A stretch of 64,000 nt of DNA from Fasciola hepatica. Taxonomy: Eukaryota > Platyhelminthes > Trematoda > Plagiorchiida > Fasciolidae. Where the stretch lies: positions 9,064,501 to 9,128,500 of the forward strand of contig CANUEZ040000113.1 of the NCBI GenBank assembly GCA_948099385.1, read 5' to 3'. Below the pieces are notes generated by a model. That model was not told where the DNA came from and searched no databases. It saw only the letters and a list, made by a program, of their open reading frames with translations. This document shows, one piece after another, positions 23,301-34,900 of this stretch. The first letter of the stretch is position 1; the number at the start of each line of letters is the position of its first letter. A program made the translations under genes and the position numbers.

Positions 23301-25672
23301 CCCGTTTCGACGAGAATCATTGGAATGAGATTTTTTTGGCATTATCAAATCTGATTTAGCTGCAGTCTAGTGATAGTTCCTACCAACGATTTCGACTACG
23401 CTGTGTTATTAAATATTCAAATTTTGGCAGAAAATATTTTAACTTTTCATTCGTTATACGACGGAGGTTAGCGGTCAGTCAAAAGCAACCGAGAGGGGAA
23501 GTAAACGGCTGTGATCAGAAACAAACACCGGGACATCAAGACCAAAAATCTAGATGATAACCGTTTAAACACCACCAGTCTGGAGTGTATAACGTACAAT
23601 ATTCAGAGCTTTCCTGTCCTCTTTCTCCTTGGTAAAAGGCATTTCCATGGTCTTCGTAAATCAATAATCACTCGAAATTTGAAGCGAATATACTGTGTGA
23701 GTTCAGAAGTGCTCAACAGCGGAGTGGAGAAGTGCAGAAAAAAACCAGCTGTGTTTCTAATATGGTTAACTTGTTTTCTCATTAATAGAATTCACTTGTC
23801 TGATTTTTGCCCGCAGCCATTTTCATAACTTCTCCCGGGCCAAATGCTCTGAATGATTCCCCTTCCTTTACATTTATTTCGGTTGCAGTGCGTTTAGTTA
23901 GGGGACATCTGACCCATCATAAAGTTTTGGAGGCCGTGCCCTTCCTTGCTCACAGGACCATCCATTCTGAGGTCAGAGTATGAAACCCATGATCCTTCTG
24001 TGGGCAGTTTGGGAAATGTTCTATAAAGGCTAACTTTTACACGTTTTTAGGCAGGGGCGGGTGAAACACCAAGGGAACACTCAAAGAAAACAGCAAAATT
24101 TTGTGGCATAATGTCTCGCTTATGTGAAATTAGTAACCAGGGTCCCCAGCCAAGGTGGGTCATGCCCAGTTGCCATCATTTGAAGGCTCATGTGTAGAGA
24201 AGGGAGGAGGTAATTCCACTTGATTAGGTCCACCGTGTCTGGCACTGTTCATAGCTATACTCCTCGGAAAGAGCGATACACATTGGACCAATAGTGCGCC
24301 CCAGTAGTGTTCGTCATAATTTAACCGTACTGGCGCCAGTACCACCGGCACGAGATGGCACTGCAACCACTGTCACTTGTGCCGTGATTGATTAAGTGAT
24401 CGGCATTTGAGGGCGACGAACTGCTCAGGTGGTGGTGGTCAACCGACCGACGGTCCTGTGGAGCGTACGAGCAACCTACCGACCGGCAAGATGGTCAACA
24501 TTCTTTGGGACCACAGATACGCTCTCTCTCTCTCTCGCGCGCGCTTGGTTTGTGGACCCTACCCATTACTATAGTGGGCAAGTTTGTTCCGTAGTTTGTG
24601 CATATGTGTACACCTGTGTCCTCTTTTCTACTTCCATCCAGAAAACAGTGCTTCATGTCGAACCAGAAACCTGTGCGTCACCTATAAGTGAACGGACCCA
24701 TTCAGCGGACAAAATCATTCAGCCAGAAAGGCAGTTTGGACGTTCAAACAAACAACATTAACATGATGCGACTTTTCTGACTACCGTTCTGACCGAAGTT
24801 ATTCGATTTTATCTATCCGAATCTGTAGTAGAGGTTAATACAGAGGTGGGTCGAGACAAGGCAGAAATCTTCTGAGATGGAATAATACTGTACAACCGGA
24901 CAGTAATTTATGTTCATTGAATCTGTCCACGTAAGAATCTGAATGGCTCCTGATTTCTGCGGATCTGACTGTTCATCTTCAGTGAATTCAAATAGGAAAT
25001 GTGTAGAAGAACAAGAGTAAACATAGCCGAACAGCTCCATAATTAGAAACGGTGCGAGTGAAGATACGCTACTAATCGCACGAGCTGGTCATATTCCCTT
25101 TTGTTTCTAACCATCTAAGTGAATTTTCCGGTGGACCGTATATAAAAATAGTGTCCTGGCAGCTTTCATTCAACAAACAACGCAAGAGGGAGAGATGGTA
25201 TTGCATAATACTTCCCTTTTTGTCATTGTAAGGTTTTCACTCTAAGCTGTTACCCAACATTCTGTGTGACAAGTATTGTCGATTTTGTTGTCCCCAACCA
25301 CACGTTTGAAATATTGTGGAGAGTCTTCTGCTAGAAAGTCGACAAATTTGTCCGGTATTCATCCCGAGACAGCTAGAAACTAGTGTCACAAGACAAGTCC
25401 ACCATAATGATTCTTTTATTCACCAAATAATCCCATTTCATCTTACAGAGAAAGCGCGAATGGAAAACAAGCTCATTTACGGTGACATCATCCCCGTGGC
25501 CAATACAGTCCCATATATGGGTTAGGAACGCTTAATTTTGTGAACACGGCCTGTGTGTCAAAATGTGATTTGATACACATGAAAGTTGGTGTAACGCAGC
25601 AGCAAATGATGGATGGGCACTTGTTGTTGTGGTTAGATCGAGGCCAGTGAAAAAGTGAACAGTTTTTGGGGA
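20378..25672. other. No gene recognised; minor repeats only
   Basis: Contains a C-then-CT tract (about 20767-20797), a TTTAG-like short repeat near 22878, an inverted repeat at 22951-23021 and CTCT/GCGC runs near 24520. A tRNA-like head is possible near 22240-22335 but weak. Open frames are short and lack recognisable domains. Confidence 0.45.
22951..23021. repeat. Short inverted repeat
   Basis: aacgggggtttt (22951-22962) pairs with aaacccccgtt (23011-23021) across about 48 bases, with cta/tag extensions on either side. It could form a hairpin. No other support for a mobile element. Confidence 0.55.
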
Positions 25673-26241
25673 TTATCGATTTCCGGTTACAACCAAAGGG
25701 TCAGCGTCAGGGTCCCCCTGAGATTGAGGGTCGGTTTCGGATTGCAGCCAGGGCATTTGAAATGCCTTAATGAAATACTTTTGAGAACAAAACAATGGAC
25801 TAAGTAATCTGATCGCTACGGCCTCTGCCTTTGCTAGGTGTTGCTTTCCAGCAACTTTCGGTGCATTCATAGGACTCTAGACAACTTGGAGTGCGTCATC
25901 ACCTGTGAGATGTCCGTTGTCTGCAAGCTGCCCTACATTTCCACTTGTAAAGGCTTTTCTGTTCCCCGCCATCAACCAAGCCAATTCGTGCTCTTTGATC
26001 CTTTGCGTTAGTTGGTTAGTCGTCCTACCTACTTGGCCAAAATATAAGCAGACAAACAAAAGGTTAGCATAGAGGAGTTTACGACACGTAACTCATCTTT
26101 GAAGTCCTTTGATATCACAGATCGGCTGATGAAGCAGGCACGTAGTGTGGCAACTGGAATAGAGTGAGCAGTTACCCTCTCCAGGCATCTTACTGGTAAC
26201 TCGCTTTTGTTAACTCTTCTGAAACGGAGTAGAATGTACAC
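25673..26241 (-). pseudogene. Penelope-like endonuclease fragment (PLE-3)
   Basis: On the minus strand, a connector-like segment (VATLRACFISR...) is followed in another frame by a GIY-YIG core, YFGQVGRTTNQLTQRIKEHE, from about 26036 to 25977. After that come NVGQLADNGHLTGDDALQVV and the tail LAKAEAVAIRLLSPLFC. This matches the order in Penelope endonucleases (YIGQTGR...RIKEH, then a GH-containing segment and an E-A-I/V-x-I-like tail). No RT motifs were found upstream, so only the 3' part is present, and it contains a stop near 25875. Confidence 0.7.
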
Positions 26242-26924
26242 TTATTTCTTCCTAATGGTTATCAACGTTTTTCTCTTTGATCTCCTCCTGATATGTTTTT
26301 TCGAACGAAATGTTCGGACCAGCCGTCATTCAGGGGTGTTTGCTCCAAATTGTCTACGTAACATCACTTTTCCTGTGTACCGAATCACATTTTGACATAC
26401 AGGCACTGTTCATAAAATTAGGCTTTCCTAACCTATAAATCTATTGTAATATCCACAAGGATTCTTTTATTTCGCTTGTTTGCTTCCCATTGTATAATAA
26501 TAGCACAATATTCCAGGAAAGATGTCGCCACCAATTACAATAAATCAGCAAAGCTTCAAATGTTGACGGAAAAAACGCACGTTATTTCAGCACTATGATC
26601 AAGTGATATAAGTCAGAGGAAACTGGGCTTTCACTGTGAACTTAATGAAGCTCCCGGTCGACTCTCAACCAGTAGTAAATGAATGGATACCTAGATGACA
26701 AAAAGCGTCTATCTGATTTAAAAATTCCCTTCTGTGATTCTGCTTGATGTCAAACTACTTCGCACTTTGTAGCTGTTGGCAGCATTACAACTGTTAATGC
26801 TACCAGTAAAATTAATTTCCGAAGGAACTCAGAAAGTGTACATTAAATTCTCCACGTCAAACTGGAACCGGGCGGGAAGAGCTCACGCCCTCTGTGTCAG
26901 TTTGAGGGTACGAAAATGAACCCG
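26242..26924. other. No gene seen
   Basis: Nothing recognisable between the Penelope fragment and the hammerhead repeat. Confidence 0.4.
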
Positions 26925-26927
26925 TTT

Positions 26928-27281
26928 TATAGCTGTATTCTCATTTGAATCGAATGAAGCGTGCGTGAACGGAGAGTCCATTTCTAGAATCATACGGTGA
27001 TTCTTCCAAAGTTAGTTCGTCGGTGAACACGGCTAACCTTCAGAACGAGGACACATGGTCCCAAGTATGGATTTCCGATATGAGTAGTATGGCGCTGCAT
27101 CTGGATGAGAGGATAAAATTTCCCCGGAAGATCACGACCGGTTTCGCGGTTGTTGCCGCTCATCAGATATGCGTACCCGGTACTCTTCCACCCAATCATC
27201 CTTATACTTGAGCACTCCACAGTTGGTTTACAGCTATAATCTCATTTGAATCGAATGCAGCTTGCATGAACGGGGAGTCCA
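26928..27281 (-). mobile_element. H1 hammerhead repeat with 301-bp-spaced direct ends (retrozyme-like)
   Basis: A 53-bp segment at 26928-26980 recurs in direct orientation at 27229-27281, exactly 301 bases away, with 7 mismatches. Both copies contain tctcatttgaatcgaatg. The locus therefore holds one full unit plus the start of the next, the signature of a tandem-repeat or rolling-circle-derived insertion. A hammerhead core lies on the minus strand (27131-27172). Animal retrozymes are non-coding retroelements of a few hundred nucleotides with a type I hammerhead per unit, and this fits. No pol III box is convincing, and no protein is encoded. Confidence 0.72.
27131..27172 (-). ncRNA. Hammerhead ribozyme, type I, core residues intact (H1)
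   Basis: Minus strand, in order: CUGAUGA (27166-27160), stem II GCGG-CAACAA-CCGC (perfect 4 bp), GAAAC (27145-27141), a CCGG mini-stem III and the GUC cleavage triplet ending at 27136. All conserved catalytic boxes are present. Stem I (GCAUAU / GUGAUC) has only about four pairs, whereas related copies have six (GCAUAC / GUGUGC), so activity may be weak. The four-base palindromic stem III cannot close on itself and would favour dimeric folding, as known for other short-stem-III hammerheads. Confidence 0.78.
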
Positions 27282-27290
27282 AATGGCATT

Positions 27291-28101
27291 CGCAATGAGT
27301 TGATAAATCAAACCTTAAGCGTTCGAAGTTCATTGACCCAATTCGATACATGAATTATCAGTAATGTGCTGAATCAGAGCCGTCAAATGAAACAAGATCA
27401 GTTCTGTCCTTTCATCGGCGGTGTAAAGTGAATCATGGGTTTATTTAAATTCTTCCAGTTTCGATTGACCCCATTTCAAAATAATTTTTCACTGGAATGT
27501 CGAGCAGCAAACAACAGTTTGTGAAGCCCCTCCCAAGCCAAATGAAACTTTCCAGGCTCATCATCAACATCATCACCAGAGTCGTTATAACATTTCTCAC
27601 GAATGCAAGTTTTGCTTCAGATATCATTCTGAGAGATTCGAGGAAATTTTAGTTGGACCGCCGTTGAGCATTCGCTTTGTGCTTCCAAATCCTGTTTAAC
27701 CTAAATCTTGTGTTCTGATCCGGAAAAGCCACGGGCTAAATGAAAAAACTTGTGTCTGCATACTCACACCAGTCACATGAAGGTTCAACGCGGCACAAAG
27801 TAGGTCCGCACAATCTACGGTTACCGATTAAATGCCCGAAATTTTGCAGCCTACACAAAGCGTATCACACTCGCACTGATGACGTCAATTTGGCTAGTGA
27901 TAAAGCTGATACTATCCGATTATTTAGCTTGGTGAACAGACCAACCCTAGCTTCTCGTATACGGACAGACAAGAAATTTAAAAATTCGCCTTACTAGATT
28001 ACAGATACCTATTGTCATTCAAATGAGAAATTCACATAATTTTAGGTTAAAGGCTCCAACTACATCTGCTAGTGGCATATAATAAATGCATAAATGTTTT
28101 G
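27291..28101. other. No gene seen
   Basis: Short frames only, without recognisable domains. Confidence 0.4.
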
Positions 28102-28355
28102 CATACATACATATATACATACATACATACACACATACATACATACATACATACATACATACATACATACATACATACATACATACATACATACATACAT
28201 ACATACATACATACATACATACACACATACATACATACATACATACATACATACATACATACATACATACATACATACATACATACATACATACATACAT
28301 ACATACATACATACATACATACATACATACATACATACATACATACATACATACA

Positions 28356-28389
<34 letters not shown>

Positions 28390-28827
28390 CATACATACAT
28401 ACATATATACATACATACATACATACATACATACATACATACATACATACATACATACATACATACATACATACATACATACATACATACATACATACAT
28501 ACATACATACATACATACATACATACATACATACATACATACATACATACATACATACATACATACATACATACACACATACATACATACATACATACAT
28601 ACATACATACATACATACATACATACATACATACATACATACATACATACATACATACATACATACATACATACATACATACATACATACATACATACAT
28701 ACATACATACATACATACATACATACATACATACATACATACATACATACATACATACATACATACATACATACATACATACATACATACATACATACAT
28801 ACATACATACATACATACATACATACA

Positions 28828-28858
<31 letters not shown>
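28102..28858. repeat. (ACAT)n microsatellite, ~757 bp
   Basis: About 190 tetranucleotide units with only a handful of single-base variants (for example cacacatac near 28131, 28222 and 28574, and atatatac near 28384 and 28404). All six frames stay open for more than 250 codons because the four-base period contains no stop. The resulting IHTY and MYVC repeats are artefacts. Confidence 0.98.
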
Positions 28859-28859
<1 letters not shown>

Positions 28860-28861
<2 letters not shown>

Positions 28862-30119
28862 CACACAGACGTACATACATTTTGAATTTGAATTCTGAAT
28901 ACAAATGATGCGGTTTGTTGTTCGTTTGTCGTCGGTGCATGGTTCAGAGCAGAAGTCAGTATCATAGTGTACTGTGCTTAATTAACTCATAAATTTAGTA
29001 ATTATTTTATTCGTTATCGAAACACCAATCACATCTATTACCGTGCACGAAACTGATCAGAAGCCAGTGAGTTTGGTAGTTATTATCACCTTTCTGTGAA
29101 TATTAAACGGGATAGGTGTGGTACCAAAGGTCTACCTAGTATAGCGCACTGTGTCCTTCTCGGCAATATTTATGGCAAGTTATCCTTGAGATCAAAGACG
29201 ATATAACAAGTAAAAAGCGAGAATGATAGAGCAGTTGTGCTCTTCCTGATTCAATAGAGACATTGCTCATCGAACAGAGCCTTTAATGAACGACGGTAAG
29301 TGTTACATTGCAACGCAGATAGACGAAGAATTTTCCGTGATAAGCTGTAGCTCTTTAACTGTGGCTGTTTACGTTAGAGGTGTAACAAGTGAATTCCGAC
29401 CATAATATTGATTCGGCAATATAAATGAATTCTATCCAATATCACGATCAGGTTAATAATAGCGATACATACCAAATCATGTCTAATTGGAGAACCTACT
29501 TTTGCACGTGATCAAATAATTTGAGTCTCGATTTATCGGTCCAATTATCCTAATCTATGTGGTTCACAAAGAGTCCTTCTTAATTCCACCCTTCCCCAAC
29601 ATTTGCCGATCATCTTACTTCATGTCCATGGCACAGTTAACTGGTTTCACGTAGCCGAAACAAAGCACATAACAAAAACTACTTGGATAAAATACCTCAA
29701 AATGCTGTTGAAAATGAAGTTGAATTCGATAGGGTCGATATATCACTTTCAATATTTATGATACGGACAGTGGGATTTAATTCTTGGCGCTGTGTAACGA
29801 CAGCACTCATTGATTACGAGAAACGGAACTACCATTAACTGACCAGAAAAAAGAACTTTCGGGAGCTTCAAAATCCTTCTGGAGATAAAAGAAACCCTAG
29901 ACCGAGGGTAACTTGTCCCAATTAACTGTCCAACCAGTTTGCCTCCACACTATGCGCTGAAACAAGCACAACTCAAAACCAGTTACGAATCAGCGATCTA
30001 ACAGAGCGGATGGAGAAAACGGAATACATTTGGTAAGACTATTCGACAGGTACGTGAACGGCCTAGAAAATTCTTTTTATTACTTGCTTGCGAGGGCCCA
30101 CTACACTGTCAGAGATAAC
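28860..30119. other. No gene seen
   Basis: No open frame of 60 codons lies fully in this interval on either strand, and I recognise no repeat family. Confidence 0.5.
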
Positions 30120-30310
30120 AGGCAACCAGACCCTAAGACTTGGAGAGAGAAAAACACGTAAAGTCCCAGCAGGTCAGGCGTGGTAACGATCCAGACGACT
30201 GTGGATTACTGTCTGCCATCAAAGTGACTGGTGTTGGTGGCGGGATTCGAATGCACGACCTCCGAGGCGGTAAGCGAACTCTTTATCCCACCTGATCCCA
30301 CCGGTCACTT
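30120..30310 (-). repeat. tRNA-derived SINE, family A, minus orientation
   Basis: On the minus strand a tRNA-like head (gataaagagttcgcttacc, then B-box-like gcattcgaatccc) is followed by agacagtaatccaca, ggatcgttaccacg, cctgacctgctgggacttta and caagtcttagggtctgg. This is the order seen in the other family A copies. It sits just 3' of the CR1-like LINE end on the same strand, but no shared tail was detected. Confidence 0.65.
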
Positions 30311-30409
30311 GAATTTATTCAAGTTATGCTTTATACACCCGAAGGTGGATATTTAGCAGCTACGCAATCACTTTCAATAAGAAAATGATCCGAAGAGTGG
30401 AATATAATG

Positions 30410-32110
30410 TCAACTCCGCATTGAGTTTAGTTCTGAAATGACAGCATTGGGGTTAGCCAGAAAATGAGAGAGATACGGTACTGTTGAGGACTGGTAGATC
30501 TTGGTAAAAGCATGTAGGTGTTTATGGCAAAGTCGTTTAGATCATATGGAAATACATTTACTGAGATTGAGGTATAGGAATTGCGATTCGTCAGCCAATA
30601 TCCTAGGGGATAACATAGTACAAGACTTGATGGGTTGGCACATAATAAAATGGGTTAACTGATCTCGAGGTATACCACTACCTCTAGATAAGTGCTTCAG
30701 GAAATCGGCATTTAACTTAAGGTTTTAAAAAAGCTATTCAGGGAATATTACAGGAGAAGCATAGAGCCGGTGGGGTAGAATGCAAGAGTAAACAGATTTT
30801 CTGATAAGACGAAGTAGGGTATCAAAGGATTTGAGTCTTAAAACATAAAACGAAAGCCTTCTTATCCTTAGGAAGACCGCAATGACATATTCGAACGAAG
30901 AAAAGTCACAGTTGGCGATAACACCTGCTCCCGATGCATTCACCTTTAATAAGCAAGGAGGAAGAGGAATGCAAAAGATTAGAATACCTAATTCTTTTGT
31001 GAAAAAACAATATATCGGGAGATTTCGATGGATTCTTTCTTAGGTTGTGTACGGAGAAACAGTCAGAAAGCTTAGTTATGCTGTCCTATAGAAGAGGTTG
31101 TGTAGACTGATTTGGGTATGGCATACTAAGAATCACATCGTCGACTTATTTTATCAGCATGCAGCCGTCCTGGACAGGCTTGGAGGGGATATACGTAGAA
31201 AACAGAAAAGAGATACCATTGCTCCATTTAAGACTCTGTAGGTGGAAGCATGAAGAAGGTTTTACGAGGAGATTGTGTAGACTTTGTCGACCAGAAAATT
31301 AATTGGACAGCAAGTGTACATCACTTGGTTGAATTCCGCTATCCGTCAAGATCTGTAGTAGCTTGGATCTGTCAGCGCAGTTGAGTGCTTCACGGCAATC
31401 GAAGAAATAAACCCTAAATGCCATACATTTATGATTCAGTGCCGACAACACAGAATGTGTGAGGGAAGCGAGGGCGTCGAGGGTTGAATGTGAATGACGG
31501 CAGATGAATAGGTTATGGTCAGCCACATTATGCTGAGAAGATATTCGCAGTAATAGTAGTTGCTCAAACACCTTGAGGGTAAGGGAAGTACATGGCACTA
31601 GGGGAAACTTGTTAGTTTCTTTCTTGGGTACGGGTGTAATGGAAGCCATTTTCCGTCCGTCAGAGATTTTCGTATCGACTAAGCAGCAATTGAAGAGGTT
31701 GGATATGCTACGGGATAATGCAACGGTACATTCCTCCAGCACAATTGACGATAGTTCATCAGGGCCACAGGCTTTGCCGATTTGAAGTTTGGACAGTTCT
31801 TTATATACTTTCAGAGAACTAAAGAGATAATTTATGGACACCAAAAGGCTGTTGACATCGAAAATCAAGGGTAATGCTGTGTCTCTGCCACGGACGAAGT
31901 TCCGATGACGTTCTTCAACTTCTACTGCTGGTGGAAGTTTCTTTGAGATTTACCGCCTAACTGTGAGAAAACTTTCCAAGTATCGTTACTACTCCTGTTT
32001 GTCGTTAGTGCATGGCATTCAGTCTGTGTAGCTCGACTTTGACTGACATCGATAGCTTTTTGAGCGAGGGACAATTCTTGGCTCTGTGTGCAAGTTGTCT
32101 TTCACGACCC
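30410..32110 (-). pseudogene. CR1-like LINE, 5'-truncated reverse transcriptase
   Basis: Read on the minus strand, the pre-RT region (LGRERQLAHRAKNCPS, about 32105) leads to LQIGKACGPDELSSIVLEEC (about 31780), ITPVPKKE (about 31630) and TSLTLKVFEQLLLLRIS (about 31590). Motif A is YFFDCREALNCADRSKLL (about 31390), where an FxDFxKAFD-like sequence is usual. Motif C survives as DDVILS (about 31140), and the C-terminal region runs through LRIRRLSFYVLRLKSFDTLL (about 30860) and VPYLSHFLANP to the stop at 30410. Frameshifts separate the blocks. The upstream APE endonuclease is absent, typical of 5' truncation during target-primed insertion. Assignment to the CR1 group rests on motif spacing and the C-terminal tail; Jockey-like is the alternative. 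Confidence 0.82.
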
Positions 32111-32221
32111 AGTTGTTTTAGATGAAGGGGCGAAAATCTATCAGCTCAAACACTCGCTTCCAGGTTTTGTGGTTCGTTAAAAACTTGATATACATAGCTC
32201 ATCTGAATGGCAATATCCAAA

Positions 32222-32357
32222 CATAGGTTGTGAGATGCAGGTATGTCGTTTGCTCTCGGGAAAGGCGAATGTAAAGTATGTTTGTATATGTATACTGACA
32301 TGCTTTACGTTCGCGACTGATAAAAGTAAACGACATACTTGCATCTCGCAACCTACG
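32222..32357. mobile_element. 136-bp near-palindromic MITE / fold-back element
   Basis: The left arm runs cataggttgtgagatgcagg, then tatgtcgtttgc, aatgtaaagtatgt. The reverse complement of the right arm runs cgtaggttgcgagatgcaag, then tatgtcgtttac, aacgtaaagcatgt. Nearly the whole element is inverted repeat, leaving only a short centre near 32290. No target duplication was recognised. It encodes nothing. Confidence 0.75.
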
Positions 32358-32771
32358 TATTCTTTCTGTTCTCACGAATTGAATGAAGAGGACCCAGTGC
32401 TTAAGATGTCCAAGCGGTCATTATACCGGTCTGGAAATCGTCAGATCTTCATTTGGAATGCTATCTCCGCCCGTAGAGTAGTCTTCAGGAGTTTATTTTA
32501 AAATCAATCATACAGCTGCTGCTACCAGCTCACAGTTTAAAACCGACCACCTTTTTACATTAGGCACTAGTAAAAATGCAGCGAAATGCACTGGAATGCA
32601 TCCAGTAATCTAAAGTTATTGACTACTGCGTTCAAATTCGCATCCGTAAATTGTTTCCAATTGCTAATGCCTCATCTCCTACCAGTGATGATCAAAAAAT
32701 TGAGCCAAATCGTGGGGGCGAAGTGAAAATTGCTACAAAACGCACACGACTATTGTTTCTGCTTCCATGTA

Positions 32772-32975
32772 CAGTCTGTCAGAAAAATTCGGGATCACCT
32801 CAGTTTAGTCAAATTCCAGTTTATATTGCTGATATTGCTCTCTCTTTTAGTAAACGGTAGTGTCTATTGTAGGTATTTGGCTACTGAGTATAGTATCAGT
32901 TGTATAAACTGCAATTCGACCTCATGTCAGGATTTTGACCGAATTGAAGTGATCCCGAATTTTTGGGACAGACTG
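32772..32975. mobile_element. 204-bp mariner-type MITE with TA target duplication
   Basis: The left end cagtctgtcagaaaaattcg, then ggatcacctca, is mirrored at the right end by cagtctgtcccaaaaattcg, then ggatcacttca (read on the minus strand). The inverted ends run about 46 bp with few mismatches. TA lies outside both ends (32770-32771 and 32976-32977), as for Tc1/mariner insertions. The interior of about 110 bp has no transposase remnant, so this is a deletion derivative or MITE. Confidence 0.85.
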
Positions 32976-33589
32976 TAGATCGTTGGGCGCCTACTACTGA
33001 AAACATTCGCCCGGTCTCAAAGGGTTCGAAACAGTTACCCAAGTGTCATATTCAGGAATTTCGTGCTGGCTTCAACCAGCTTTCCACTTTGTTGCTGAAA
33101 ACGGTACCGGTTATTAATCAACTCAACCTAGTTTGTCGGATTAAGCTTATGAAGTTCTTTGCTGTTAAGGTCCGTCATACTCGTGTGTATGAAAAGGTGA
33201 GACTGGATAAATCAGTAATTCAGATACCGATACTGTTGTCTTCTCTTGTACATCCGGGAACTTGTTAAAAATATGTCATCATACCAACTGAATCGACTTC
33301 AACCAGAGGCCTTATCTTGTGGCCTCAAACATTGAATTTCTCCAAAATAGACCGTCCATATCGACTCATAGGCCAGATTTAAATTGTTCTTTGAGTAACT
33401 GCCCAACCTCCTACCAACGAGTGTGGACTAGATAAGATGGTTTCAAGCCACACTGGGAGATTTGAGGCAGGCTCACCGGACGAGCACCACGGAACAGAAA
33501 TGTCTGCTGACAAATAAGCATTACGAAGCCGTTAGTCAGGTGAAAAGAAACCATGACTTACCTTTTCTCAACCAGACAAAGGCTCACTA
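32976..33589. other. No gene seen
   Basis: A 101-codon plus frame (32963-33268) begins in the MITE end and has no recognisable domain. Confidence 0.35.
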
Positions 33590-34900
33590 ATAGTAAATTT
33601 GAACAGATTAATCTACAAAGACAAACTGAAGGTCATTCAAGAGGATAAAACGAAATTCAAACCAGACCCCAAGAATGATACCCCATGTGTGGTAGAGGAC
33701 AAAGTGAACGCAGAGCTAGACAACATCGTCAAAGTTAACTTGATCCCAGAATCCACATTCAAGAATATAAGACGCAGAAGAAGTCAAACACCATAGATAT
33801 ACGGCCTATCGAAACTACACAGAGAATGAGTACCACTACGATTAATATTATCTACGACCAAATCCTCGCAGCACAAGCCGGCAAAGTGGCTCGTGGACTT
33901 CCTGAATTCGATGAGAGAATTGTGAACGATGGTTTTCAAAGGTGTTCTGTTGAGCGATTTGAAAATTCACTACAGGTACTTATTTACAGTGGATGTTAAG
34001 TCAATCTTTAAGAATGTCCCACCCCACAAGGCCATTGATATAACTTGCCAAATTATTTACGATAACAATTTTAATGTTGGACTACCAAATAGAGAGCTGT
34101 CACTGAGTTTGCTACAGTGTAGCTCGAGTGCGTAATTCCACTTCCTTAGAGAAGAATATCGACTGACTCATGGAGTTGCCCGGAGCAATCCTTTAGGACC
34201 TACTCTAGAATGTATATTTGTATCGCACATCGAGTGAAGAATGAAAACAATCTCTTCTGAAGCTACTCTCTACCTACTTTACATGGACGACATCTTTGTC
34301 ATTGTGAATGTTAAGTACGAGTCTGTAAACCTGTCGTCACTTCAACACAAAATACCTATGCATTTAGCTAATAAAACACCGGAAGGACAACAACTGCATC
34401 GCTTTTCTAGATACTAAAATTATCCGCCTGAAAGACGGTCTAATACGCATATCAACCCATCTCAAAAATACTTGGTCAGGACAGAATCTAAGCCTCAAAA
34501 CTTTGCCCCATAAAGTACAGAATCAGTCTGACCAGGATTATGTTTCACATGACACGTGAAATATTTACAGCTGACACTCTGGGAAAGCAGCTCTACTTGT
34601 TGTTCAAAACCTTCAAGGATAGAGAATATCAAAATTGTTTCATAACGAAACATTTACAGCCCCAGCTAAACAAAGTTAAGGTCACCACAGTTCCAAAAAT
34701 AACTGCCATGCTTGCGAATGCGATGATATCAGTTGCCTTTTCATTAGGCGCCTCAAATGGGCCATTGTTTGCTCTTATTGCAGCACAAAGTTCATCGTGC
34801 TCTCTACAACCTCCTGGATGAAAATACCGTCGGTGAAAGAAGCACTGCTTTTCCACCACAAGTCCAGTTGCGTTTATTGAATCAAGTGTGAGTTCGCAGT
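33590..34900 (+). pseudogene. Penelope-like element (PLE-2), decayed RT and endonuclease
   Basis: Plus strand, in order: LIYKDKLKVIQEDKTKFKPD (about 33607), IYGLSKLHRE (33798), VPLRLILSTTKSSQHKPAKW (about 33830), motif A FTVDVKSIFKNVPPHKAIDI (about 33977), GVARSNPLGPTLECIFVSHI (about 34173), motif C YMDD (about 34282), FTADTLGKQLYLLFKTFKD (about 34561), and a worn GIY-YIG start CSYCSTKFIV (about 34773). YMDD replaces the YVDD of PLE-1, and the intervening residues differ throughout, so this is a separate lineage. Several stops and frame changes are present. No hammerhead core was found nearby. Confidence 0.78.

Noticed and set aside
23280..23335. Minus-strand tcgtcgaaacgggacattc as a Penelope-type hammerhead tail
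   Set aside because: Only the GAAAC box is present; the CUGAUGA box and stems could not be built.
28019..28965. Six open frames of 263-298 codons
   Set aside because: Products of the stop-free ACAT tetranucleotide repeat, with IHTY/MYVC periodicity on both strands.
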